Position numbers and translations under genes: made by a program
Source of the DNA: UBA922 sp964565405
GTDB taxonomy: Bacteria; Patescibacteriota; Patescibacteriia; Magasanikbacterales; UBA922
Length of the DNA stretch: 21,803 nucleotides
Reading direction: 5' to 3'
Assembly (NCBI GenBank): GCA_964565405.1
Contig: CAZMEW010000018.1
Coordinates: forward strand, 1 to 21,803
Part shown: positions 8,022 to 16,173 of the stretch, piece after piece
Position numbering within the stretch: position 1 is the first letter of the stretch
How the letters are laid out: the number at the start of each line of letters is the position of its first letter
The notes under the pieces: generated by a model
Database searches by the model: none
What the model was told of the DNA's origin: nothing
What the model saw: only the letters and a program-made list of their open reading frames with translations

Positions 8022-8534
8022 ATGCACGAAACGCGCGGCAGTATTGTTAAATATAACAAACTCAATATTTCTTCTGGCGATAGTCCAAAAGGGTATGGTA
8101 AAGCTTATTTTGCACTTAGAGATTTTAAACCTGGAGAGGTAATTGTAAAAGGGATTGGAAAAATAATTGATCATCAAACCTCTCATTTCTCTGCACAGAT
8201 AGGATTGGAACATCATTTTGTGCCAGAAAAATGGACCGGAAAATATATGAACCATTCCTGTGCCCCCAATTGTAAGGTGAGAACTCGTCCTGATGGTTTT
8301 CCTGATTGGGTAGTGATGAAGCCCATTAAGAAGGGGGAAGAGGTGACCTTCGGTTATTATATGACTGAATTTGAGTGGTCTGATGTTGCAGTTGAAAAGA
8401 CCATCTGGTGTGGCTGTAAAGAAAAGAAAAAAAATCACAAAATCCCTTCATTTTCAATGCTTACACATCAGCAAAAACTTCGACTCAAACCTAAATTATC
8501 TAAATATTTGCAAGATCTTTGCCAAGATTTATGA
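8022..8534 (+). CDS. SET-domain protein-lysine methyltransferase
   Basis: A 170-aa protein spanning a single SET domain, which transfers methyl from S-adenosylmethionine to lysine. Visible motifs: 'GYGKAYFALRDFKPGE' (24-39, AdoMet-binding N-SET), the pseudoknot motif NHSC (77-80) with 'APNC' (81-84), and 'IKKGEEVTFGYY' (102-113) with the catalytic tyrosine region. A partial post-SET 'WCGC' follows (C130, C132). The usual third post-SET cysteine is missing, so zinc binding, if any, would use C84, C130, C132 and perhaps H139. The C-terminus (140-170) is basic and helical. Its target is unknown. The stop overlaps the start of the histidine kinase (ATGA), so the two are probably coupled. Confidence 0.9.
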   Translation: MHETRGSIVKYNKLNISSGDSPKGYGKAYFALRDFKPGEVIVKGIGKIIDHQTSHFSAQIGLEHHFVPEKWTGKYMNHSCAPNCKVRTRPDGFPDWVVMKPIKKGEEVTFGYYMTEFEWSDVAVEKTIWCGCKEKKKNHKIPSFSMLTHQQKLRLKPKLSKYLQDLCQDL

Positions 8535-10198
8535 TACCTCCTGTCTTTTGTGATTATCCAACACCATACCTTTGGTTATTCTCAAGTAATGTACCTCCCG
8601 TCATCTATTATGCCCATTTTATTGCGTTAGGGTCAGCATTACTGGTAGGTTTATTTGTACTTATCTCAAATCGCAGAGCACTACAGAATAAAATATTATT
8701 CTTTACACTTTTTTTCTTTTTTATTTGGGTATTCGAAAGTATAATTTTCTGGGCTGCAAATAGCAGTGATTCAATCATGTTTACCTGGTCTTTGACAATC
8801 CTGGTCGAGCCACTGGTGTACTTGGGGGGTCTTTATTTATTCTATGTAACAACAAAAAAACAGGATGTAAAGTTATTACATAAAATTTTGTTTCTCATAC
8901 CCTATTTGCCTGTAGCACTTGCGATCCCGACAGGGTATGCACTGCCAGGCTTTGATTTAAATAATTGTCTTAGTGTCGAGGGGTTTATCTCAGTTTATTA
9001 TACCTACCCTCTTGAACTATTTTATACGGTAGTTCTTATTATTTTAGCGATCAAAAATCATCGCCAAACGATTGATCCTAAGAGAAGAAAAGAAATCTTT
9101 TTACTCGCTACCGGTATTGTATTTTTCTTACTCGCATTTTCATGGGGCAATATTGTAAGTAGTTTTACTGAGGATTGGAATTTTGCTCAGATTGGGCTGT
9201 TTGCGGTACCAATATTCATTGGATTTTTAGGCTACACAATTGTGAAGTTTCAAACCTTCAGTATTAAGGTTGCAGGTTCAATAGTATTGGCAAGTGCGCT
9301 ATGGCTAGCTGAATTTGCTCTTATATTCTTACAACAAAATAATGTATCGCGACTTATCACCATTATCACGCTCATGTTTACGACGATTGTCGGCATCATG
9401 TTGGTCTTTGGGGTACATCGAGATGTGAGGCGCCGCGAGGAAATGACTGAGCTTGCGCATTCACTTGAGAAAGCCAATATTAGATTAAAAGAACTTGATC
9501 AACAGAAGACTGAATTTTTGTCTATCGCTTCTCATCAACTTCGAACACCACTTTCGATTATCAAAGGGTATATTGAACTTATTGAAGATGGGGCATATGG
9601 TAAGCCGAGTGCAAAATTATTAGGTGTACTTCATGATATGGATGTAAGTAATGAACGACTGGTGAAGTTGGTGGATGAATTTTTGGATATCACTCGTATT
9701 GAACAGGGAAGAACGAAATATACATATGAAAAATCAAGTATATGTAAACTGGCCGAGGACGTAGTCAAAGAGTTGGCTCCTCGTGCAGAAGAGGCCGGCT
9801 ACACCTTAGTGTTTAAGGAACCGGATGAAGATATGCAGGTAATAATGGATGCTGAAAAAATCAGAAATGTAATCTTCAATTACACTGATAATGCAATCAA
9901 GTATAGTGGCAAGGGAAAGAAAATTATTGTGTCGATCGAAGATGAAAATGGGGGGGTGAGTGTACGCGTGAAGGACCAAGGGATGGGATTTGGTAAGAGC
10001 GATGAAGCGAAGTTTTTCCAGAAATTTTATCGTGGAGAGAATGTAAAAGGCACGAATGTAAATGGTACCGGACTTGGAATCTACGTATGTCGTATGTTTA
10101 TTGAGACACACCATGGTCGTGTGTGGGCACGTAGCCAAGGTCTTGGCAAAGGGAGTGAATTTGGTTTTTGGATTCCAGAGAAGCAACCAGGTGTCTAA
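8531..10198 (+). CDS. membrane sensor histidine kinase
   Basis: A 555-aa sensor kinase. The N-terminal half holds about eight hydrophobic segments (about 15-290), resembling seven-TM histidine-kinase input regions, then a short coiled linker (about 300-325). HisKA has the H-box 'SIASHQLRTPLS' with phospho-acceptor H335. HATPase_c follows with N-box 'NYTDNAIKYS' (N450, N454), G1 'DQGMGFG' (from D482) and G2 'GTGLG' (512-516). The start at ATG 8531 overlaps the SET stop as ATGA; an upstream TTG at 8519 is less likely. No response regulator is present in the window, so this is an orphan here. The ligand is unknown. Confidence 0.93.
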   Translation: MIPPVFCDYPTPYLWLFSSNVPPVIYYAHFIALGSALLVGLFVLISNRRALQNKILFFTLFFFFIWVFESIIFWAANSSDSIMFTWSLTILVEPLVYLGGLYLFYVTTKKQDVKLLHKILFLIPYLPVALAIPTGYALPGFDLNNCLSVEGFISVYYTYPLELFYTVVLIILAIKNHRQTIDPKRRKEIFLLATGIVFFLLAFSWGNIVSSFTEDWNFAQIGLFAVPIFIGFLGYTIVKFQTFSIKVAGSIVLASALWLAEFALIFLQQNNVSRLITIITLMFTTIVGIMLVFGVHRDVRRREEMTELAHSLEKANIRLKELDQQKTEFLSIASHQLRTPLSIIKGYIELIEDGAYGKPSAKLLGVLHDMDVSNERLVKLVDEFLDITRIEQGRTKYTYEKSSICKLAEDVVKELAPRAEEAGYTLVFKEPDEDMQVIMDAEKIRNVIFNYTDNAIKYSGKGKKIIVSIEDENGGVSVRVKDQGMGFGKSDEAKFFQKFYRGENVKGTNVNGTGLGIYVCRMFIETHHGRVWARSQGLGKGSEFGFWIPEKQPGV

Positions 10199-10241
10199 TT
10201 TCTTGCGAAATAGAGTAAAATTGTATATACTACCTACTCAT

Positions 10242-10255
10242 TATAATTTAAGGTG
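10242..10255 (+). promoter_or_regulatory. bactofilin -10 box and ribosome site
   Basis: A perfect TATAAT (10242-10247) followed by AAGGTG (10250-10255), a partial Shine-Dalgarno 11 nt before the ATG at 10267. A second -10-like TATACT lies at 10226-10231. If TATAAT is used, AAGGTG falls around the transcription start, so the upstream box fits the ribosome site better. Confidence 0.4.
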
Positions 10256-10266
10256 CCATTATATCT

Positions 10267-10743
10267 ATGTTTAAAAATTCTTCAGAGACTTCTATGAATC
10301 AACCAATGAATACTAACCGTACTCAAATGGATGAAATCGAGACCGTCGTTGGTCCGTCTGTGGTGGTGGAAGGTGATTTTTCTTCAGAAGGAAATATTTT
10401 GGTAAAAGGCACTGTATCTGGAAATGTTCAGACAGGTAGACTCCTCACGGTAGAGGAAGGTGCTAAAATTCTCGCAAATGTAAAGGCAAGCGATGCTCTC
10501 GTCGCAGGCGAGGTAAAAGGTAATATGCGAGTCGAAGAAAAATTGCAGTTGACTCAGAGTGCGCGTGTACTTGGAGATATCTATTGCAGAGTTCTTGAAA
10601 TTGAGTCAGGGGCAATTGTACATGGCAAGGTGACTATGACTGATATTGAGATTGAGGATGTGCGCCCCGAGCGCAAACGAGCGCAGTCTCGAACCAAATC
10701 AAAAATAGAACTCATGCCCGAATCTAATGAAGAAGTAGAATAA
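10267..10743 (+). CDS. bactofilin (polymer-forming cytoskeletal protein)
   Basis: A 158-aa protein of the bactofilin (DUF583) family, which polymerises without nucleotides into filaments involved in cell shape or membrane anchoring. A polar, flexible N-terminus (1-25) leads into a beta-helix core (about 26-130) with repeated short strands punctuated by Gly and Val: 'VVVEGDFSSEGNILVKGTVSGN', 'LVAGEVKGN', 'ARVLGDIYC', 'AIVHGKV' and similar. A charged, basic-then-acidic tail follows (130-158). The length is typical. No membrane segment is present. It sits after the histidine kinase gene with its own promoter signals and 37 nt before the lipid-kinase-like gene. Confidence 0.93.
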   Translation: MFKNSSETSMNQPMNTNRTQMDEIETVVGPSVVVEGDFSSEGNILVKGTVSGNVQTGRLLTVEEGAKILANVKASDALVAGEVKGNMRVEEKLQLTQSARVLGDIYCRVLEIESGAIVHGKVTMTDIEIEDVRPERKRAQSRTKSKIELMPESNEEVE

Positions 10744-10780
10744 TAGGCTCCTCTGTAATCTTCCAAAAGCTACGAGTGGT

Positions 10781-11542
10781 ATGTACGTCTATCTCTATGA
10801 CAACTTTTTAAGGCACCGGCGGTATGAGACGGTGCTTAAAGCTATCGAAACTCGTCTGACTGATTATGGGATTGCAGGAAAGATTATTCGACTCCAGCAG
10901 TACTCATCATCAGAATTTCTCATTCAGGAAGAAATTCGTCGTGGCGCAAAAACTATTGTAATCGTCGGAAATGATACGACATTTGGCCATGTTCTCTCAT
11001 ATGTTGCTTCGTACGATATCACGTTTGCATTCATACCCGTTGGTCCCGAGAATACCATTGCTGAAGTATTAGGTATCCCCTTGGGGCTTGACGCCTGTGA
11101 TACGCTCGCACGACGTCGAAGGTTGCGTCTCGACGTGGGGTGGATGAATAATCGCTATTTTATTTCACAGCTCCACATTCCACCGAGCCACATATCGATT
11201 CAATATGATGAACGATTCAATGTCTCGAGTAAAAGTGGAAAAATGGAATTAGTGGTATGTAATTTGAAACCGTTTGTTTGGACAGGAAAAGGAAAGCGCT
11301 ATATTGCGCATCCTCAGGATAACAAACTCGAAGCATTCCTGCGTCCAGTAGTTTCGGTGGGACTTTTCAAGAAAGAGCAGTTTGAAGAACCAAGTATTTT
11401 TCCCTTTGAAGAAATGACGGTTTCGAGTACTAAGCCATTTACGGTTGAAGCGGATGGAAAGAAAACAAAGGAGATAAAAATAACAATACGATTGGCAAAG
11501 AGTAGAATTGATATGGTGGTTGGAAAAGAGCGAAAGTTCTAA
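10781..11542 (+). CDS. diacylglycerol kinase-like (YegS/NAD-kinase fold) protein
   Basis: A 253-aa protein with the plan of the diacylglycerol-kinase catalytic family. The glycine-rich nucleotide loop is GNDTT (63-67), where the family usually has GGDGT. The second loop is 'IPVGPENTIAEVLGIP' (85-100), where the usual form is 'IPxGTGNDFAxxLGIP'. A beta-rich C-terminal half includes 'FTVEADGK', matching the 'xxxDGE' element of the family. The overall match is good but both key loops have diverged, so substrate and even activity are uncertain. It would phosphorylate a lipid or related alcohol with ATP at the membrane. It is probably cotranscribed with the bactofilin gene and is followed by a terminator. 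Confidence 0.8.
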   Translation: MYVYLYDNFLRHRRYETVLKAIETRLTDYGIAGKIIRLQQYSSSEFLIQEEIRRGAKTIVIVGNDTTFGHVLSYVASYDITFAFIPVGPENTIAEVLGIPLGLDACDTLARRRRLRLDVGWMNNRYFISQLHIPPSHISIQYDERFNVSSKSGKMELVVCNLKPFVWTGKGKRYIAHPQDNKLEAFLRPVVSVGLFKKEQFEEPSIFPFEEMTVSSTKPFTVEADGKKTKEIKITIRLAKSRIDMVVGKERKF

Positions 11543-11548
11543 CTAGAG

Positions 11549-11572
11549 AACGGTTGACAAAACCGTTTTTTT
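11549..11572 (+). terminator. terminator of the lipid-kinase gene, overlapping the rnpB promoter
   Basis: Stem AACGGTT (11549-11555) / AACCGTT (11561-11567), loop GACAA, and a seven-T run (11566-11572). The -35 box of rnpB (TTGACA, 11554-11559) lies in the arm and loop. Confidence 0.75.
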
Positions 11573-11582
11573 GTGATATTAT
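11554..11582 (+). promoter_or_regulatory. strong rnpB promoter
   Basis: Consensus TTGACA (11554-11559), 17-nt spacer, TATTAT (11577-11582) with TG one base upstream (extended -10). Predicted start is near 11589-11590, exactly where the P1 helix of the RNA begins. Confidence 0.88.
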
Positions 11583-11589
11583 CTTACTG

Positions 11590-12093
11590 TTTCATAGTAC
11601 TCTGGATGATCGTCCCAATCTAATTGGGGAGGAAAGTCCGAACTTCTCTTATCTATATTTTAGGTAAGAAAAGAGGTAGTGGGTAACACCCACCTCAGGC
11701 ATTGTAAAATGTTCTGACGGGAAAGTGCCACAGAGACTATACTAATCGCGTAGCGATTATCCCGAGCGAGTGCACCCGAGTCGAGGGATCTTTATGAAAA
11801 GACCACTCGATTCACTTCGCTCACTCGCGGTGATCGCTGCGCGACCAAAGGTGAAAAGTGTGTAGAAGTATTGATAGGTTCAGCATATGCACTATATCAA
11901 TGCTACTATACTTCCTCTGTCGTGAGACAGATTGATGGTAAACCCTACCCGAAGAAAGAGCAGCGTTTCTCGAGTAATCGAGATTCGAAAAGTTAGCTCG
12001 TTTTTGATCTCACTGGCAACAGTGAGACTAGAGAAATGATCATCGCCTGGCCTAGCCAGACACAAAATTCGGCTTATAGGAGTAGTATGAAAC
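11590..12093 (+). ncRNA. rnpB: RNase P RNA, with extra stem region
   Basis: Catalytic RNA that trims tRNA 5' ends. The signature GAGGAAAGTCCGAAC is at 11629-11643, AGTGCCACAGAGA at 11724-11736, GTAAACCCTACCCG near 11938, and the 3' signature ACAAAATTCGGCTTAT at 12062-12077. The ends are set by P1: TTTCATAGTACTC (11590-11602) pairs with GAGTAGTATGAAA (12080-12092) with one mismatch. At about 504 nt it exceeds the common 350-420 nt. The excess lies mainly at 11743-11846, which starts with a perfect hairpin (TAATCGC/GCGATTA, 11743-11759) followed by a long imperfect one around 11780-11815. It has its own promoter and terminator. Confidence 0.95.
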
Positions 12094-12127
12094 AAAAAAA
12101 CAGTCCTCATCCGAGGGCTGTTTTTTT
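12094..12127. terminator. bidirectional terminator between rnpB and the ABC operon
   Basis: A seven-A run, stem ACAGTCCTC (12100-12108) / GAGGGCTGT (12113-12121, one G-T pair), loop ATCC, then a seven-T run. The symmetric A and T tracts let it end rnpB on the + strand and the ABC operon (stop at 12140) on the - strand. Confidence 0.88.
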
Positions 12128-12139
12128 GTGTATCACGTG

Positions 12140-13897
12140 TTAACTCTGACGATCATGGTGCAGCAACATTTCAATTGCATGATCCATAGAACCTGCACGG
12201 ACTACTTCGCCCGCATTTACAAAGAATATTTCATCAGCATTTTGAATCGTATTTAGCCGATGTGCAATGATAACTTTGGTCGTAGTGGAGGGGAGATTGC
12301 GCAGGATATCCTCAAGTAGTTGTTCGGTGACGGTGTCGATATTTGCGGTGGCTTCGTCCAAAATCAATACTTCGGGATTGCGAAGTACCGCACGTATGAA
12401 GGCGATAAGTTGTTTTTGTCCAAGACTGACGGCATCTCCACTCGCGGTAAGTTTGGTCTCGAGTCCATGGTCAAAGCGTTCGAGTAATCTATCTAATCCA
12501 GATGTATGGATAATTTGTGTAAGCTCTTCATTACTAAGTGATATAAATTTTTCATTGCCGTACAGAATATTATCGCGTACGGAACCAGTAAAGAGGATAG
12601 GTTCTTGTAAAATAAATCCGATTTTTTGAGTTCGTTCAACCGCAGAGTAACTACGAATATCTTTTCCATGTAAGAATATATACCCAGTCGTTGGGTCATA
12701 GAGACGAGCCATGAGAGAGGCCGTGGTAGTCTTCCCTCCACCAGTAGGACCAACCAATGCATAGGTCTTCCCTTTTTCTAAGTTGAGATTAACACTATGT
12801 AGTACTGCTTTACCATCGGGATAGGTAAAGTTAACATTTTTGAATTCAAGTACTGAATCGGTATTATGTACCTCGGAATGTGCAACTACCGGTAAATTAT
12901 TTTCCATGATGAGAATCTCATGAACTCTCTCCCAGCTTGCGCGTGCGGTTTGGAAGTTTGCCCATAGAGCAGCTAATTGTCGAAGAGGATTATAAAAATT
13001 ATTCGCATATGAGAGGAAACTGATCAGGAGTCCAATTGTAAAATGTCCTGATGAGATGAGCGAAATACCATAGGCAAGAACAATGAGTTGTCCGATATTA
13101 GACGCAAGACCATAAATCGGAGTGAATGTATTGTTTGCAACCCCAGCCTCAATCGTAGCGGTATAATTGGTATTATTTACTTCCTGAAAGCGTTTTTTAA
13201 AGTAGTCGCGACGGTTGAAAGCAATAATAACCTTGAAATTATTCAAGCTTTCTTGAATTTCTGAACTCATGCTTCCAAGTGTTTGAGCGCTAGTGAGATT
13301 TTTTTTCTTGACCCAGGTTGAAAGTGCGAGTGTAATAAAGAGCAATACAACTGCAGGGGAAAGAGTCGCAAGTCCGAGACGAATATTGAGACTAAGTAAG
13401 AATAGGGCAGCACCAGTCATGAGAAAAATACTACCGAAAAATTGAACCAATGACTGAGAGAAAAATTGATTGATTTTATCAGTATCATTGTTGATTCGAG
13501 AGATCAGATCTCCTGCTTTATTTTGGTTGAAAAAAGCAATAGGAAGCGACTGTAATTTATTGAATATCTGATTCCGTAGACGGTATAAGACACGTTGTCC
13601 GACACCACCCATCAGACGGATTTGTACATAACTGGTTACTAATCCGAGTAAATAGAGGATGAGAATGATTCCGGAATATACCAAGACTCCATGATAATGG
13701 TGCTCGACAATAAAAGTATCGACTGTATGTGCGATCAATCGGGGAGCACTGAGGTTCAAGATCGAGTTCGCGATAACTGCAATAAATGCCAAGATAATGA
13801 TCTTTTTTTCCTCAGCAATCAGTGGCCACAATTTTTTTGCAGCTTGCCAGATAGAATTTTTTTGATCTGCATCGTGTTTGTTTAGATCGTAGTTCAT
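12140..13897 (-). CDS. ABC exporter half-transporter, subunit 2 (catalytic Walker site)
   Basis: A 585-aa half-transporter: six-TM ABC exporter domain (about 30-320) followed by a nucleotide-binding domain. Walker A GPTGGGKT (383-390), Q-loop 'LQEP' (Q431), Walker B 'LILDE' with catalytic E515, and H546 in 'IIAHR' are all normal. The signature is degenerate: VSLGQ (490-494) instead of LSGGQ. This complements the other subunit, which has LSGGQ but no catalytic Glu/His. The pair would therefore form one active and one inactive ATP site, as in heterodimeric multidrug exporters of the BmrCD/LmrCD/TM287-288 kind. The start overlaps the upstream stop as ATGA. The substrate is unknown; drug or peptide efflux is plausible. 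Confidence 0.93.
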   Translation of the reverse strand: MNYDLNKHDADQKNSIWQAAKKLWPLIAEEKKIIILAFIAVIANSILNLSAPRLIAHTVDTFIVEHHYHGVLVYSGIILILYLLGLVTSYVQIRLMGGVGQRVLYRLRNQIFNKLQSLPIAFFNQNKAGDLISRINNDTDKINQFFSQSLVQFFGSIFLMTGAALFLLSLNIRLGLATLSPAVVLLFITLALSTWVKKKNLTSAQTLGSMSSEIQESLNNFKVIIAFNRRDYFKKRFQEVNNTNYTATIEAGVANNTFTPIYGLASNIGQLIVLAYGISLISSGHFTIGLLISFLSYANNFYNPLRQLAALWANFQTARASWERVHEILIMENNLPVVAHSEVHNTDSVLEFKNVNFTYPDGKAVLHSVNLNLEKGKTYALVGPTGGGKTTTASLMARLYDPTTGYIFLHGKDIRSYSAVERTQKIGFILQEPILFTGSVRDNILYGNEKFISLSNEELTQIIHTSGLDRLLERFDHGLETKLTASGDAVSLGQKQLIAFIRAVLRNPEVLILDEATANIDTVTEQLLEDILRNLPSTTTKVIIAHRLNTIQNADEIFFVNAGEVVRAGSMDHAIEMLLHHDRQS

Positions 13898-15615
13898 ACC
13901 GTATTAGTACTTTGTTGTGAATTATAGATTTGCACATATTCAGGCGATGTGTTGACCAGGTGCTCGTGTGTACCGGTTACGATAACCTCACCTTCCATTA
14001 ATACAACAATCTGATCATAGCTTTCGACTGAGGCGATCTTTTGTGTAACTGAGACCAAGGTAAGTCCTGGATAATTTTTTGAAATATTATCCAAAATTTT
14101 CTTTTCGGTAGTCGTATCGACACGGGCAGTGAAATCATCAAGAAGAAGAATTTTGGGATTGATCGCAAGAGCGCGTGCGAGCATAATTCGTTGCTTTTGA
14201 CCTCCTGAGAGACTACTCCCTCTCTCAGAAACGATGGTATTGAGTCCGTGGGGTAATGTATGAATAAAATCCGTAAGTTCTGCGGTACGTATTGCTTTCT
14301 CTAGATCATTTTCAGTGACGCGGGTGTTGAAGGCAATATTTTCACGTAAGCTCATATTAAAGATAATACTATCTTGGAATACAAGCCCAATCTGTGTGTA
14401 GAGATTTTCTTTCTGGTAGTCTTTGATATTTCGATTGTCATATTTAACCTCTCCGGTGGTTGGCTCTATTAATCCGATAAGAAGATTGAGTAATTGAGTC
14501 TTGCCTGCGGCGGTGGGTCCAATGATCGCAACATTAGTACCAGACTGGATGGTGAGAGAAACATCCCTCAGTGCAGCTTTTTCCCCGAATAATAAACTCA
14601 CATGTTCTATCTGTATACTACCTTTGAGAGGCTCGGTAAGTTCTCCATGGGCAGTCGGCGTAGATGATGAAAGTATAGTAGAAATTCTCTGATATGATGC
14701 TTGAGCTTGGGCCATAATATTACTCACAAAACCAAGAATAAATATGGGGAAAATGAGGATCGTGAGGTAGCTATTAAAGGATGCAAAATCTCCGAGAGTC
14801 ATCGTACCACCAATAATGAATTTACCGCCCAGTACGAGAATGATAAGTACTGCCAGATTCGAGGCAAAGGTAATAATCGGGATCATTGCTGAAAATAGTT
14901 TGAGAATTTTTACACCGACATCCCGTGCTTTAGTGTTAGCTTCAGAAAATTTTGTATGCTCCAAATTTTCAGAATGTAGAACTCGGATTAAGGCGGCTCC
15001 AATAATACTTTCGTTGATTACTTTATTGAGCCAGTCAATTACTTCGCGAGTCTGCATGAAAAGTGCACGAACTTTGCCAAGTATGAGGAAGAACGTCGCC
15101 CCAATAATAGGTAAAACTACTAATACCGCAAGTCCTAATTTCCAATTGATCGAAATAAGCAAAATACTTCCTCCAATAATAAGGAAAATAGATGATACCA
15201 CGTTGACTACTGCTTGTGAGACGAAGTTTTTTATTGAATCTATGTCAGATGTTAGATTGGTCAATAATTTCGATGGAGTAATTTCTTGTACCTGGGCAAA
15301 TGTGTGTGTGGAGATTTTTTCTGACAGTGTATTGCGTAAGTCTCGCGCCACTTGTTCTGACGCATACGTTTGAACAATATTCTGTAGATAGGTGAGAATA
15401 AAAATAATCCCTGCGGTAATGCCAAATTCCCATAGAACTGAGCGAAGTGATCCGAGGGTGAGAAAGCGATCGATCCCGTATGAAAGTAATCGAGGTAGCC
15501 AGAGAGTAAGTGCACTACTTGCAAGAGTTAATAATATTAAGGGGATAATCAGTTTCCGGTATGGTGTAAGTAATCCAAATAGGTTTGCACGATCTTTTTT
15601 TTGATTGTTAGTCAT
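13894..15615 (-). CDS. ABC exporter half-transporter, subunit 1 (degenerate Walker site)
   Basis: A 573-aa half-transporter with six TM segments (about 20-310) and a nucleotide-binding domain. Walker A GPTAAGKT (366-373), Q414 and a canonical LSGGQ (469-473) are present. Walker B ends in 'LLLDD', with D494 where the catalytic Glu belongs, and the H-switch reads 'VTQK' with Q525 in place of His. These losses match the degenerate-site subunit of asymmetric exporters. It begins 12 nt after the marR-like stop and is coupled to subunit 2 by ATGA. Regulation by the MarR protein at the head of the operon is likely. Confidence 0.93.
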   Translation of the reverse strand: MTNNQKKDRANLFGLLTPYRKLIIPLILLTLASSALTLWLPRLLSYGIDRFLTLGSLRSVLWEFGITAGIIFILTYLQNIVQTYASEQVARDLRNTLSEKISTHTFAQVQEITPSKLLTNLTSDIDSIKNFVSQAVVNVVSSIFLIIGGSILLISINWKLGLAVLVVLPIIGATFFLILGKVRALFMQTREVIDWLNKVINESIIGAALIRVLHSENLEHTKFSEANTKARDVGVKILKLFSAMIPIITFASNLAVLIILVLGGKFIIGGTMTLGDFASFNSYLTILIFPIFILGFVSNIMAQAQASYQRISTILSSSTPTAHGELTEPLKGSIQIEHVSLLFGEKAALRDVSLTIQSGTNVAIIGPTAAGKTQLLNLLIGLIEPTTGEVKYDNRNIKDYQKENLYTQIGLVFQDSIIFNMSLRENIAFNTRVTENDLEKAIRTAELTDFIHTLPHGLNTIVSERGSSLSGGQKQRIMLARALAINPKILLLDDFTARVDTTTEKKILDNISKNYPGLTLVSVTQKIASVESYDQIVVLMEGEVIVTGTHEHLVNTSPEYVQIYNSQQSTNTV

Positions 15616-15627
15616 AAGAGGGGAGAA

Positions 15628-16071
15628 CTATACTGTTGTTTTGGTAGTAATATGTTGAACAATTTTCTTATTAAGAGCAGCGTACTGTTCAAGTTCCTCA
15701 TCATTGAGTGCATCGAATACCTCAATCATCTTCTCGAGTGCCTGATCCCTGAACCCCTTAAATATTTTTTTTGCTTTGGGTGATAAGGATAATGAAATAG
15801 ACCTTCGATCGATGTGATTATCAGTCCGGATAAGATAACCATTTTCGACCAGCCCATCGATCAATTGAGTTGCTGCGCTGCTGGTAATCTGCAATGCCCG
15901 AGCAATTGTCTTTACATTGGTCAGACTATGCTCAGCTACAAAGCGTAATACGAAACCCTGGGAGGGTGTAATCGTAAGCCCTTTTTTCTCAATATATCCG
16001 ACCATAATTTTTCGTCGCATTGCGTGTAGATTGTGTAAGAGTTCTTCGATTATTTTTTTACGCTGTATCAT
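15628..16071 (-). CDS. MarR-family transcriptional regulator
   Basis: A 147-aa winged-helix dimer protein. The recognition helix region is 'TIARALQITSSAATQLIDGLVENGYL' (about 55-80). The wing carries 'DRRSISLSLSPKAKKI' (88-103), the typical DRR motif and following strand of MarR. The N- and C-terminal helices would dimerise. It is the first gene of a unit with two exporter subunits directly after it, the usual arrangement in which a MarR repressor controls itself and an efflux pump until a ligand binds. A promoter and an inverted repeat lie just upstream. No cysteine suggests redox sensing. Confidence 0.93.
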   Translation of the reverse strand: MIQRKKIIEELLHNLHAMRRKIMVGYIEKKGLTITPSQGFVLRFVAEHSLTNVKTIARALQITSSAATQLIDGLVENGYLIRTDNHIDRRSISLSLSPKAKKIFKGFRDQALEKMIEVFDALNDEELEQYAALNKKIVQHITTKTTV

Positions 16072-16084
16072 AAGCGCAGAGCTT

Positions 16085-16102
16085 AGTATATAAGATACTT
16101 AT
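16085..16102. promoter_or_regulatory. candidate MarR operator
   Basis: Overlapping inverted repeats AGTAT-N5-ATACT (16085-16099) and ATAAG-ATA-CTTAT (16090-16102) cover the predicted transcription start just downstream of the -10. The position suits repression by the MarR protein. Inferred from dyad symmetry and context only. Confidence 0.5.
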
Positions 16103-16103
16103 T

Positions 16104-16132
16104 ATATTAGCAGCTTATATATCATACGTCAA
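16104..16132 (-). promoter_or_regulatory. promoter of the marR-ABC operon
   Basis: Read on the minus strand: TTGACG (16132-16127), 17-nt spacer, TAATAT (16109-16104). The start would be near 16097, about 26 nt before the ATG at 16071. Confidence 0.75.
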
Positions 16133-16141
16133 TATAAAACA

Positions 16142-16160
16142 TCTTAAAGATTTTTTAAGA
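16142..16160. promoter_or_regulatory. inverted repeat between divergent promoters
   Basis: Perfect TCTTAAA-GATTT-TTTAAGA. It lies between the -35 box of the marR operon (16127-16132) and the -35 of the Com-PAS gene (16174-16179). It could be a second regulator site serving both directions. Confidence 0.45.
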
Positions 16161-16173
16161 CTCCAAAGCCTAC

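Noticed and set aside
8519..8530. TTG start for the histidine kinase
   Set aside because: ATG 8531 gives an ATGA overlap with the SET gene, as at three other junctions here.
14816..15373. 185-codon + strand frame opposite ABC subunit 1
   Set aside because: It is antisense to a clear ABC exporter gene and shows no domain or ribosome site.
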